A stretch of DNA of 64,000 nucleotides from Suillus spraguei (lineage: Eukaryota; Basidiomycota; Agaricomycetes; Boletales; Suillaceae), in the NCBI GenBank assembly GCA_016800925.1, contig JABCPU010000096.1, forward strand, positions 1 through 64,000, in the 5' to 3' direction. The position numbers and the translations under genes are program-made. The notes below the pieces were generated by a model. The model saw only the letters and a program-made list of their open reading frames with translations, ran no database searches and was not told the DNA's origin. Positions 9,650-23,049 of the stretch are shown here, one piece after another; the stretch's first letter is position 1; every line of letters starts with the position of its first letter.

Positions 9650-12600
9650 CACAATTTCACATATGTGTATGCTAATAAAGTCCAGAATCTCAATGTGCAT
9701 TGGTCATGTGCCACAAGTTAACATATGTCTATGCTAATAAAGTCTAGAGTCTATCTTTGGGTGCCACAATTTAACATACGTGTATGCTAATAAAGTCCAA
9801 AGTCTCAATGCACATTGGTCATGTGCCACAAGTTAACATACGTGTATGCTAATAAAGTCTAGAGTCTATCTTTGGGTGCCACAATTTAACATACGTGTAT
9901 GCTAATAAAGTCTAGAGTCTCAATGCGCATTGGTAATATGCCACAATTTAACATGCATGTATGCTAGTATAGTATGAAGTCTGTCTTTAGTTGGTGACAT
10001 ATCTGTCATTCAATCAGTGCACACTCTCCCATTAGCTATGCACATTGGTTGTTTGCCATAATTTAACATACGCATATGCTAATAAAGTCCAGAGTCTCAA
10101 TGTGCATTGGTCGTGTGTCATAAGTTAATATATGTGTAGGTTAATAAAGTCTAGAGTCTGTCTTTGGACACTCTGATAAGTTGTGTGCATTAATGCACAT
10201 TGGTCATATGCAGGAATTTAACATTGTGTGGGCGACCTCTCATATTGTATTGCTTGTCTTTACAAGAACCGAGACACCGAGACAATACGTTTTCAGCCTA
10301 AGCAGCGAGTCAGCTAACTAAGCTCTAGCTGTGGTGATCTCTTGTCTTTCCGAGAATCGAGACACCGAGACAATACGTTTTCAGCCTAAGCAGCGAGTCA
10401 GCTAACTAAGCTCTAGCTGGCGGGGGTGGTAGTTTTGAACCCTAGCTCTCACTTTGGTGGTCAAGGCTGATTGCACACATTGGGTGGTTTTCTTCTATCT
10501 TCTCTTATTAGCTGTGCGCATTGGTGTGCACACTGTGATTGGCTGTGCGCATCAATGCGCACTGAGTCTATCTTTGGTTGGTGACATATCTGTCATTCAA
10601 TCAGTGCACACTCTCTTAACACTGTGATTGGCTGCGTGCATCAATGTGCACTGGTCCTGTGCCACAGTTTAACATACATGTATGCTAATAAAGTCTAGAG
10701 TCTGTCTTTAGTGGGTGACATATCTGTCATGCGACAAGTGCGCACTCTCTTATTAGCTGTGCGCATCAATGCGCATTGGTCATGTGCCACAATTTAACAT
10801 ACATGTATGCTAATAAAGTCTAGAGTCTGTCTTTAGTGGGTGACATATCTGTCATGCGACAAGTGCGCACTCTCTTATTAGCTGTGCGCATCAATGCGCA
10901 TTGGTCATGTGCCACAATTTAACATACATGTATGCTAATAAAGTCTAGAGTTTGTCTTTAGTGGGTGACATGTCTGTCATGCGACAGGTGCGCACTCTCT
11001 TATGAGCTGTGTGCATCAATGTGCACTGGTCCTGTGCCACAGTTTAACATACATGTATGCTAATAAAGTCTAGAGTCTGTCTTTAGTAGGTGACATGTCT
11101 GTCATGCGACAAGTGCGCACGCTGTGATTGGCTGTGCGCATCAATGCGCATTGGCCATGTGCCACAATTTAACATACATGTATGCTAATAAAGTCTAGAG
11201 TCTGTCTTTAGTGGGTGACATGTCTGTCATGCGACAAGTGCGCACTCTCTTATTAGCTGTGCGCATCAATGCGCATTGGTCATGTGCCACAATTTAACAT
11301 ACATGTATGCTAATAAAGTCTAGAGTGTGTCTTTAGTGGGTGACATATCTGTCATGCGACAGGTGCGCACTCTCTTATGAGCTGTGCGCATTGGTGCGCA
11401 CACTGTGATTGGCTGTGCACATCAATGCGCATTGGCCATGTGCCACAATTTAACATACGTGTATGCTAATAAAGTCTAGAGTCTGTCTTTAGTGGGTGAC
11501 ATGTCTGTCATGCGACAAGTGCGCACTCTCTTATTAGCTGTGCGCATCAATGCGCATTGGTCATGTGCCACAATTTAACATACATGTATGCTAATAAAGT
11601 CTAGAGTGTGTCTTTAGTGGGTGACATATCTGTCATGCGACAGGTGCGCACTCTCTTATGAGCTGTGCGCATTGGTGCGCACACTGTGATTGGCTGTGCG
11701 CATCAATGCGCATTGGCCATGTGCCACAATTTAACATACGTGTATGCTAATAAAGTCTAGAGTCTGTCTTTAGTGGGTGACATGTCTGTCATGCGACAAG
11801 TGCGCACTCTCTTATTAGCTGTGCGCATCAATGCGCATTGGTCATGTGCCACAATTTAACATACATGTATGCTAATAAAGTCTAGAGTGTGTCTTTAGTG
11901 GGTGACATATCTGTCATGCGACAGGTGCGCACTCTCTTATGAGCTGTGCGCATTGGTGCGCACACTGTGATTGGCTGTGCGCATCAATGCGCACTGGTCC
12001 TGTGCCACAGTTTAACATACATGTATGCTAATAAAGTCTAGAGTCTGTCTTTAGTGGGTGACATATCTGTCATGCGACAAGTGCGCACTCTCTTATTAGC
12101 TGTGCACATCAATGCGCATTGGTCATGTGCCACAATTTAACATACATGTATGCTAATAAAGTCTAGAGTTTGTCTTTAGTGGGTGACATGTCTGTCATGC
12201 GACAGGTGCGCACTCTCTTATGAGCTGTGCGCATTGGTGCGCACACTGTGATTGGCTGTGCGCATCAATGCGCACTGGTCCTGTGCCACAGTTTAACATA
12301 CGTGTATGCTAATAAAGTCTAGAGTCTGTCTTTAGTGGGTGACATATCTGTCATGCGACAAGTGCGCACTCTCTTATTAGCTGTGCGCATCAATGCGCAT
12401 TGGTCATGTGCCACAATTTAACATACATGTATGCTAATAAAGTCTAGAGTTTGTCTTTAGTGGGTGACATATCTGTCATGCGACAGGTGCGCACTCTCTT
12501 ATGAGCTGTGCGCATTGGTGCGCACACTGTGATTGGCTGTGCGCATCAATGCGCACTGGTCCTGTGCCACAGTTTAACATACGTGTATGCTAATAAAGTC

Positions 12601-13095
12601 TAGAGTCTGTCTTTAGTGGGTGACATATCTGTCATGCGACAAGTGCGCACTCTCTTATTAGCTGTGCGCATCAATGCGCATTGGTCATGTGCCACAATTT
12701 AACATACATGTATGCTAATAAAGTCTAGAGTTTGTCTTTAGTGGGTGACATATCTGTCATGCGACAGGTGCGCACTCTCTTATGAGCTGTGCGCATTGGT
12801 GCGCACACTGTGATTGGCTGTGCGCATCAATGCGCACTGGTCCTGTGCCACAGTTTAACATACATTTATGCTAATAAAGTCTAGAGTCTGTCTTTAGTGG
12901 ATGACATGTCTGTCATGCGACAAGTGCGCACTCTCTTATTAGCTGTGCGCATCAATGCGCATTGGTCATGTGCCACAATTTAACATACGTGTATGCTAAA
13001 AAAGTCTAGAGTCCGTCTTTAGTGGGTGACTGAGATCACATCCATGTGCATTGGTAATGTGCAATGATTTAACATGCATGTATGCTAATAAGGTC
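9650..13095. repeat. Palindrome-bearing satellite with 281-bp higher-order repeat
   Basis: About 27 copies of (A)ACATAC(A/G)(T/C)GTATGCTAATAAAGTC are spread over 3.4 kb. From about 10,671 a 125-bp monomer is regular (motif, GTGGGTGACATATCTGTCATGCG, GTGCGCACTCTCTTATTAGC, TGTGCGCATCAATGCGCA, GTGCCACA). From 11,298 to 12,983 monomers of 124-125 and 156-157 bp alternate strictly, making a 281-bp higher-order unit present six times. The long monomer has an extra CATTGGTGCGCACACTGTGATTGGCTGTG segment. Everything before about 10,670 is more diverged. I see no gene. Confidence 0.95.
10252..10425. repeat. Tandem duplication, about 85 bp
   Basis: Two copies of CTTGTCTTT(A/C)C(A/G)AGAA(C/T)CGAGACACCGAGACAATACG plus TTTTCAGCCTAAGCAGCGAGTCAGCTAACTAAGCTCTAGCTG follow each other. 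They differ at only a few positions. The block interrupts the satellite and has no other match that I noticed. Confidence 0.85.
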
Positions 13096-13224
13096 TGTCT
13101 TCTGTCTCTTGTCACAAGCACATTTGTCATGCACATTAGTGTGCACAATCATGTACACACTCCCTTTGCTCATGCGCATTGATGCGACTGCGACTGCGCA
13201 TGCGATTGTGATCGCGCAGGCGCA

Positions 13225-13315
13225 GGCGCAGGCGGTATAGGGCTATACCGCCCGGAGCATAAACATAGGGAACATCTATGCCCCCATAGATGCTTGACTC
13301 CAATAGGTAAGAGAC
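13225..13315. repeat. Hairpins and first copy of a 44-bp direct repeat
   Basis: GGCGGTATAGGGCTATACCGCC (13,228-13,249) is a perfect 9-bp hairpin. Just after it, AGGGAACATCTATGCCCCCATAGATGCTTGACTCCAATAGGTA (about 13,268-13,312) contains a second hairpin (CATCTATG/CATAGATG). This 44-bp block recurs near 15,173 in the same orientation. Confidence 0.8.
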
Positions 13316-14413
13316 TGCATTTTACTTTACTGTCTTCAATCATGCTGGCCACTTCTTTGTATTTATTTATTTTCAAGTGGTAAATCACATACAAGATGCT
13401 AAAGTAGGACGTCGTATTGAACAGGAATAGACTTAGAGGGGCGAGTACCACAGCTCTGAGAGAGGATGATGGTCTCAATATGAAAGTAATTTTTTTGGCC
13501 AAGGAGGCTTGCCTTTGAGATGAGAACACTAAAGATTGCCGATGTGCTGAGAGGCTATTGCTGGTGTTTATGCCACGAGCAAGCGAGCTTCTCGGAGATG
13601 CTGCAAGTGCATAGGACTGTCTTGTTTGTGAGACGCGGCTCCTGTGGGGGCAGTTGTGAAAAAGAGTTCCTCAGGGGAGGCGTGGTGAAGACATATTGTG
13701 ATTTGGATCTGATGAATCAGAGTCTTTCAGGCCTGGCTCTATATGGCTGTGATTTGAAAATGACGGATTTATGCTCATGATCACTCTGTCTTGCGTGCCC
13801 TTGCCTTCTTTGCTGCATCCATCAATGACAATGTTCACCAAAAAGCTGCTAAAGTCCCATGGAGCGTGGTCTTACATTCTCATCAGCTGTGTGTTGAGTT
13901 GCACGCAAGTCTCAGACACATTCTGCAAAGTAACACCAACTGAGGTTTTACAGTGAACCGGCTGACAGACGCATAGCTTACTCTTACAGAAAAATTCCTA
14001 CTTATATATGCCAGCCAACGCTAAAATTATGCTGCCGACGCCCGGTAATATTGCACCATCTAACCCGAAGATTCTTGATAAGTGTCGAGCTCGTACCTCG
14101 ACCCCTGATATCCAACTCTGTGACCAGGATATGCATTCTAGTTTCACTCGCTCGCTCGCTAGCCGCTGTAACAGACAAACTCAGGCTGACCTTGAAACAG
14201 TAGTTTTTGCATAGTGTCTCTTACTTAGGCTTTCCTTACCTTAGGTCCGCATTTTGGCTGAGCACATAAGAACCTTACCTTGCACCTGTCTTTACACCAC
14301 TTCACTACCTACCAGTAGCAGTCTGAGACTTACTGTTTGAATAATGATTTTACTCCTCTGAGCTCTGAGCCTTGGACCAGAAACCCTTGGGTTGAATAGC
14401 AGCTAGGCAGCAT
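13316..14413. other. No confident gene
   Basis: Several short open frames exist on both strands, but none has a recognisable motif or codon pattern. The block around 13,890-13,975 (GCAAGTCTCAGACAC, later CCGGCTGACAGACGCATAGC) has a degenerate direct copy at about 15,460-15,530, so the region is partly duplicated material. Confidence 0.4.
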
Positions 14414-14700
14414 TCAACATATATCTGCACCCCAGCAGAGTTGTGTTACCCACACCGCCTCCAGGGTCACCCACGTCCTGAGAACATCAAGTGTATTATC
14501 CAATGGCGGCTCATTTTGGTCATTGGGAGTACTAATTTTTCTAAGATACAAACATTGAGTTTGGTGTATACATAAAATTGCACTGCAGTTATGAGCACAG
14601 TCAGTTAAATGCAGGTAGCGACTAAACGTGCTAATGACCCATGAGAAGATTGAATTACTTCGAATCCAGGCCGGATGGCTGTAAGACAAAGCCAGTTATC
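14414..14700 (-). pseudogene. Amidase gene fragment (intron-exon piece)
   Basis: On the minus strand the segment 14,700 to about 14,600 matches 24,440 to 24,340 closely, including intron sequence (TAACTGGCTTTGTCTTACAG), the acceptor, and an exon encoding a PGFE.I.SSHGSLAR-type amidase stretch. The similarity then stops. The fragment is far too small to be functional. It shows that a piece of the same gene found at 23-25 kb was copied here together with its intron, so by DNA rather than by retroposition. Confidence 0.75.
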
Positions 14701-14724
14701 GTCTTAGTTAGGGCAGGGACGCAG

Positions 14725-14935
14725 CATATAGATAGAATGACAGCAGGGACAGTTTCCTTTTGAGAGCAGGGACAGTTTCCTTTTGCGAGCAGGGACAGGG
14801 ACGGTTTCCTTTTGAGAGCAGGGATGCAGGGACGGTGATGAAAGGAATTTTCATTTTAAAAAAAAAATGGTGGATGGGAAATAAGAAGCAGGGATGATTG
14901 CCTTTAAAGGCAGGAGCAGGGATGGGGACGGCTAG
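14725..14935. repeat. GCAGGGACAGTTTCCTTTT tandem repeat
   Basis: GAGAGCAGGGACAGTTTCCTTTT and shortened forms (AGCAGGGACAGGGACGG, GCAGGGATG) are repeated at least six times. It is a simple minisatellite without coding potential. Confidence 0.85.
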
Positions 14936-14959
14936 ACCCCTGCAGCCAGAGAAACAGAT

Positions 14960-15150
14960 AGATAGTGTTCCCTATTTCCCACACATGATGTTCCTCTGTT
15001 CCCCTTGACCCAGTGTTCCCTTGCACCTTGTATAACCATAAATAGAAATGTGTTCCCTGTTTCCCACAGAGGATGTTCCTCTGTTCCCCTTGGCTCAGTG
15101 TTCCCTCTAACCTCATATAACCGAAAATAGACATGTGTTCCCTTTACTAA
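14960..15150. repeat. Tandem duplication, about 95-100 bp
   Basis: Two units share TGTTCCCT(A/G)TTTCCCACA, GATGTTCCTCTGTTCCCCTTG, CAGTGTTCCCT and TATAACC..AAATAGA. A third partial unit begins at about 15,134 (TGTTCCCTTTACTAACC). Confidence 0.8.
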
Positions 15151-15169
15151 CCAAATCAAGCTGTTCCCC

Positions 15170-15216
15170 CAGGGAACATCTATGCCCCCATAGATGCTTG
15201 ACTCCAATAGGTAGAT
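15170..15216. repeat. Second copy of the 44-bp hairpin direct repeat
   Basis: Repeats AGGGAACATCTATGCCCCCATAGATGCTTGACTCCAATAGGTA as at about 13,268. The two copies are 1.9 kb apart in direct orientation and almost identical, suggesting ends of an inserted or duplicated segment. Confidence 0.8.
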
Positions 15217-16685
15217 GGATTTGCAATTATTGTACAATCTTAAAGATAACTCCCCGCGGCAGCTCCTGTGAGTCTTAGGCGCTTGCTAGGAATTACACTG
15301 GCAGTACATACAGGACCACGTGATAAGGTGCTTGAGCTTGAAGGTTCTGCCTCGTTCATGCTGCGATCAGTTGCAGACAATGACAACGAAGTTCGTGTGC
15401 ATACAAGTGCAAATACAGTTCGCAGTGTGTGACCAGCCGCACTACATAGACTATGTTGAGTTATCCGCAAGTCTCAGACACGTCGTCGAAGTACGATCTG
15501 TACAAGGAACCCGCTGACAAACGCGTAGCGTACACAAAAACTAGCTACTGTATTTATCCACCGACGATTTGAGGTTTAAGCCACCGTTTCGGCTCCTTCT
15601 GAGTCGAGCTCATCACTAAATACTCCCTCCAACAGGGAGCGATGATATCATGATGAAGTTCAAATGTTCAACGCGGCTACTAACTCCTTCAGCCAGAGAT
15701 CGCAAGAACTTGAACAGCGTGAGTTTCCGCAGCTTCCATTACATATTTCGCACGACTCAGTTTGAAGACCGATGGCTTCTGCAAGCGTGCAAATGCTGCG
15801 CCATCAATTGATGCATTCCACAAGCCCATCCGAGTCGAAGCAGTTCCTGAGCCTATTCATGGTTACTGTATCCGCCGACTCAAACCAGCGAAACACTTTC
15901 ACGAGCGATCTTTACACAACAACCCGTGGACCACTACCACTGGTATAGTGAGGTTCATGTAAAATCGTGCTGGCTGTTAATATACACACTAGTTCAACCC
16001 AGAGTATGACACATTAAGCTTCCAAGCACGCACCTTGCAGCCCAACGTGCCAACACCACTAGGCTGCTAAAGGCTTAACGTTTAACCTTCAGAGCCTTGT
16101 CATGCGAACACATGCATTAAATTCAGGCAAGCATCGCGTAAAACAGTTATATCCCGACTGCAGCAACGTTAGGGCCGTAAGTGTGGATCGGCTTATAAAA
16201 TCTGTGAAACAGTGGATAACTGGGAGTTCAGGGTATGCGTGTTGTGCAGCGTCGACAAAGCACAAGCCTGTTGACTAGACGATACAGACTAGTTGAATTG
16301 ATACAGATAGCATGAAACGATGGTCGATGAACCGCATAAAATAGAAGGGAAAAAACACAAAAAAGAAACAAAAGAGCACGGGGACAACAGTTGCAGACAG
16401 CGAGACGAGCATGGGACAAAAACATATGATTAGGGTGTGGGGTAATCCAATTGGATGGCTTGCATTAGATGATAGAAAGTGATTTAACTGGGCGATGATC
16501 AATAGCGAAAGTCACCGGAGATCTAAGACGAGAAACAGCAAGACAACAAAATCCGGGCAGCGAGAACGCCGATTAATGAAGCGCAAGACATATGAACGCA
16601 CAGGAATATCAGCATTTATCTTCTCGCCGCGTAGAGTTATGACGATTTTTTTCTAGTTCTTCCGGCCTCCGCTGTAATGGACATG
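15217..16685. other. No confident gene
   Basis: The stretch contains the degenerate copy of the 13.9 kb block at about 15,460-15,530 and otherwise unique sequence. Open frames up to 76 codons show no domain. The part from about 16,200 is the likely 3' flank of the gene ending at 16,689. Confidence 0.4.
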
Positions 16686-16688
16686 TAC

Positions 16689-18658
16689 TTACTCTCCAAC
16701 TTCCATGTCTTCCTCCTTCATGCCAGTTGAAGACGCACTGCGATGATCGGCAGCAGCATCGGCTGCTTCTCTCAACTTCGCGTCCACATCAGCATCACAT
16801 TCACCGTCTACGTCTGGATCTGTGTTGGGATCGGAGTGGGGAGTAGGAAGATGTTGCGCTGAGAGGTGTGTCAACTAGGGGGTGATAGAATGGAGGACGT
16901 TTCACCCACCAGAGGACACCGCACCACGTCGTCTTCGTCCAGGGTCTTCATCGTCTGTGGTCTGTAGAGTAGCGATCGCAGGCGGGGAGGGAGGATCATG
17001 GTTCTGATCTCTTTCACGGTCCTTCGCAGACCCTCTAGCGCGCTTCTTCTCCTGTAAAGGCACGGGTACAACGAAAGACGCTGAGCTTGGAAAGACTTGC
17101 GACTGCGACTGAGACTGTCTCTGCGTCCCATTAATTGCACTGACAGGAATGTTATCCGTACGGTGTAATCGAGCTGCACTGGCGTTGTTACTTCCACCCA
17201 CATTTACATCTGTCGTTCCCCGCCGTTCTACACGTTTCATTTTTTTTTTCTGCAGCGGTCGCACATGGTACCAGGGCCCCATCTTTCGACACATTTGTTG
17301 TCTTTGTAGCGGCCTGATAAGCCACATTGGTGGCATATGCGCTGGCCGATAGCATTAGTGGGGGAACGAGGTGGTGGGGGGGAATAGCGGGTGGACGAAC
17401 TGGTGCGATGGGAGTGACGAGGGCGTTAGGAGGTGTTAGCGGGGAGCCATTATGAGCTGGCGCTACTTCATCAACTCGAGATCCGTTTATTAAAAAGGGA
17501 CGCACTAATATTTGCGCTTGACCCTGGTTTGCCCTTCTTTTGAGGGGCGCCAGTAACAGGAGGGGCAAAAATAAAGGTTCGATAGGTCCTGACTCGCCAG
17601 GCTGATCTAATGGACCTACGGGAATACTCCCTGACTGGTGAGCAGCCAAGACGGCATGGGGAGATCGTGACTGTTGTTCACGAGCATTCAGAATGCTCCT
17701 TTCATCGGTGGCAGTATCAAGGAGGAGATCCTTAATGTCCTGCAGTGTAGCGTCTATATTTGAGTGGCTGCTGGAGCGAGAGTGAGATTTATGAGTAGGC
17801 TGAATGGTAGGGTGGTTGAGGTGTTGAATCTGGGGAAGCTGCTGGGAGTGGTGATCAATGTCAGGGATGCGTCCGCGTGACATGAAGGTGGCCTGGGGAA
17901 CGTGAGGAGATAGAAAGCTGGTATAAGAAGCAACTTACGGAGAGGGGAGGCCTGTGATCGTATTCGCCATGGTCGTTACGTGGTCGCTTGGAAGGAGGCT
18001 GAGGTGGTGCAATATGATAGGAAGGGTCATCGAAGCTGCCCGAGCGAGGACGGACGCCACGGGTGGATGGTGGAGGTGGGAGTGGGCCTAGAGGGAGTGC
18101 AGCAGAACTAAGTGACGAGGAGGTGTAGCGATGATGAGATCGATGGTATGAACGAGGTGGGGGTTCTACGGTGATGCTGGGGTTTGCAGAATAAGGGCTG
18201 TAGTCAAGCGGAATCTGATTTGGGATTGAAGTCAAGACAAGATGACCGCCTGCATCTCTAAAGATGCGCTGAAAACCAGCATGTGCGTCTGCAGCACGAG
18301 ATTCAATGGCGGCGAGATATTTATTAAGTTCTTCGTAAGATTCGAGAACAACTCGTCTACGTGCTTCTGCCTCGTCTCTCTGTCTATCGGCATGGGCTAC
18401 ACGTGCCTCAGCTTCTTCGATGACACGGCGAGCCTCGCCTGAGAGGGGAGCACCGTTGACGGTTGCAGCTTGAAATTCTGCTAGTAGACGCTCTGTTTTT
18501 TCTAGTCGTTTCTTTGTGTTTCCGAGTTCTTTTGTGAGCCTGTCATTGTCGCAATAACTGTTATGAAGTAGATGAGCGAGTTGAGCATTGGAATGATTAT
18601 TTATTATTCCATTTGGTGAAGGTAGAGGAGGGGAAATCATGGGAGGTTCTGTAGACAT
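16689..18658 (-). CDS. Coiled-coil protein with a GATA-like C-terminal zinc finger
   Basis: The start at 18,658 (MSTEPPMISPPLP) leads into a Ser/Pro-rich N-terminus, then a long charged helix with coiled-coil character (about residues 30-135, rich in Glu, Arg and Ala). A disordered Ser/Pro/His region follows. Intron 17,893-17,938 (GTAAGT..CCCCAG) joins exon 2 in frame. Near 17,230-17,350 a frame reads CHQCG..CVERWGPGTMCDRCRKK, a four-Cys finger resembling GATA-type fingers and followed by a basic MKRVERRGT tail. At the run of ten A after CGCTGCAG the frame is lost, and the basic tail continues in another frame; a run of eight A would be in frame. The C-terminus is acidic and ends at 16,689 after one more, unresolved, intron near 16,880. 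It is probably a nuclear DNA-binding protein, damaged or mis-sequenced at the homopolymer. Confidence 0.65.
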
Positions 18659-19064
18659 GCTATCGCGTTAGTGGGGGAAGAGGAGGTCCATGATGGGTTT
18701 CATTATTATTGGAATGTGGGTTGATGAGAGTTGTTTCCCTGTTGGTATTCTGCGTTAGCCTCGTGCCTCGGCTAACAAGAATTTAGTCTACGCTGAAGTG
18801 GCGCAACGCATCTTGAAGCCTGGTTTTGTCAGACGTAAATGACACGTAAAATCTTCGCCCACTTTAATGACGTAGCGTTGATGATGCGTCCTTTGCGTGG
18901 GTTGTGCAGCCTGCCGGAATGTTCTGGTATCAGGAGTCACTGCGGAAACGAGAGTTGATCAAGTCTGAAAAGACGACACAACCGGTACATCATCATCAGT
19001 GAAAGTTAGCATAGTCATATCTTTTTTCATACATACGTCGTACCAAGATAATGACTGAGTTTTA
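18659..19064. other. Intergenic
   Basis: Probable promoter region of the zinc-finger gene. I see no gene or repeat of note. Confidence 0.4.
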
Positions 19065-19680
19065 TTTGTTAGGTCCTGTTTGGACAGCGAAATTCGAAAT
19101 TCGTATCATGTGACTCAGTTCATCCGCCGGGTCAAAGCACGAATAACATACAATAAGACGTATTAGTTTTAATAGTACTATTATCGTCCCCTGTATATAC
19201 TTGCCTTGTAATGGATCCTGTCGCCGTCAACCAACATGCCTACAACCCCAATCTAGAAACACATGCCCTAATACTCAAGCGCAAAGCCCGAGAGCAGGGA
19301 AAACTTCACCGTCATCGTTTCATGTTGCTTATCACTTGTATAGTGGCTCAAGTATCAGCCCTGTATTACAGTCTCTTTAAAACCCCCCGGGAAAAAATAC
19401 CATACCACACCTCCGCTTTGACAGGCCATGCTTGGGTTCTGGAACTCATGACAGGTCATCCAGACAGGATCCGGCATAATCTGGGCATGAATTTAGAAGT
19501 GTTTGAAGAACTACTGCGAGTTCTCCAGGAGAATGGATTTGAGCAGTCTCGCAATGGTGTTTCATTAGAGGAACAATTAGCTATTTTTTTATATACCTGC
19601 GTTACCGGTCTCTCAACTCGCCATGTGGGTGAGCGCTTCCAGCGGTCCCCCCAAACAATCACAAGGTAAGGTGGGCCCGC
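19065..19680 (+). mobile_element. PIF/Harbinger-type transposon remnant (transposase N-terminus)
   Basis: An ATG at 19,211 opens 152 codons. The sequence has the layout of Harbinger-derived nuclease proteins upstream of the DDE domain: a hydrophobic segment near residues 40-55, PYHTSALTG..W, a GHP.R....LGM..EVFEELL helix, then LEEQLAIFLYTCVTGLSTRH and GERFQRSPQTITR. The frame ends at a good donor (AAGGTAAGG at about 19,672), but no downstream exon with DDE residues follows. About 140 bp upstream, TTA-GGTCCTGTTTGGACAG (19,070-19,088) looks like a Harbinger terminal repeat after a TTA target site. I found no matching opposite end, so the element is truncated on its 3' side. Confidence 0.75.
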
Positions 19681-19919
19681 CTACTCAGTGAAAAAAAGCC
19701 CACAAGTCCTCGAAACTGATACAAACCCTTCCCTATATTAATTCTTGACATCTCTTTCAACGGTTGATCTTCTTATACTACTTTATCATCATCAGTGAGG
19801 CAGGTGAAATCTGATTTATAGTTCGGGAAATGCCGTGACTGATAACCTTACTTTCCAATTTATCTGGTCACCTGACCTCCGCGTCGCGTCGTTCTATTAC
19901 TCGACTATTCACGTTCCGG
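19681..19919. other. Intergenic, possible 5' region of the forkhead gene
   Basis: No gene is recognised. The start codon or first exon of the forkhead gene may lie here, because its open frame has no ATG further downstream. Confidence 0.35.
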
Positions 19920-22530
<2,611 letters not shown>

Positions 22531-23049
22531 TCCTCATCTAGGCATGATCTCGTACTTCTGCATGTGTGTGGGGTCCTCTACGCATATTCTTTATCCATTT
22601 CTTTTTGGTTTCTTCTCTCAAGCTTGATCGTAATGCGCACTTCTCCATGCCCTAATGAATTTCCTTGACATTGTTTCCTTCCTTTTTTCAATGCTACGGC
22701 TTTCCGCTTGTTTTTCTCTTCATTCCTGCTCGATGATATGGTATTGGTCTCACTGCAATGTTTGTGTTCACGTACTCACGACCGCATCTACTTACATTCC
22801 TGCAATTCACTATCGTCCATGCATCAATAATCACATATTTTCTGCCTCACAAACTGTATCCCAAGTCCCCATCATTGCTCCAATATATATCTATATCCAA
22901 AGATTTTCGTGTGCCGAGGCTTCTCAATCCCTCACCATCATTGGCAACAGAAATCGACTCGCACATCTCATGCACATCAATAACAGACAAATCTATGGAA
23001 CAACAATGCCCCTTGATAGAGATATGTATGTATGATAAAGTGTCCAACA
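22531..23049. other. Likely original 3' end of the forkhead gene, then spacer
   Basis: Pyrimidine-rich, T-run-containing sequence (CCATTTCTTTTTGGTTTCTTCTC, TTTCCTTCCTTTTTTC) resembles a fungal 3' UTR. No gene is recognised. Confidence 0.35.

Noticed and set aside
9650..13095. Regularly spaced repeats that could suggest a CRISPR array
   Set aside because: The intervening sequence is itself repeated (whole 125/156 bp monomers), there are no unique spacers or cas genes, and the organism is a eukaryote. It is a satellite.
14904..15237. Minus-strand frames of 76 and 101 codons
   Set aside because: Both are translations of the 95-100 bp tandem duplication and minisatellite; their repeated peptide is a by-product, with no Kex2-like or other functional pattern.
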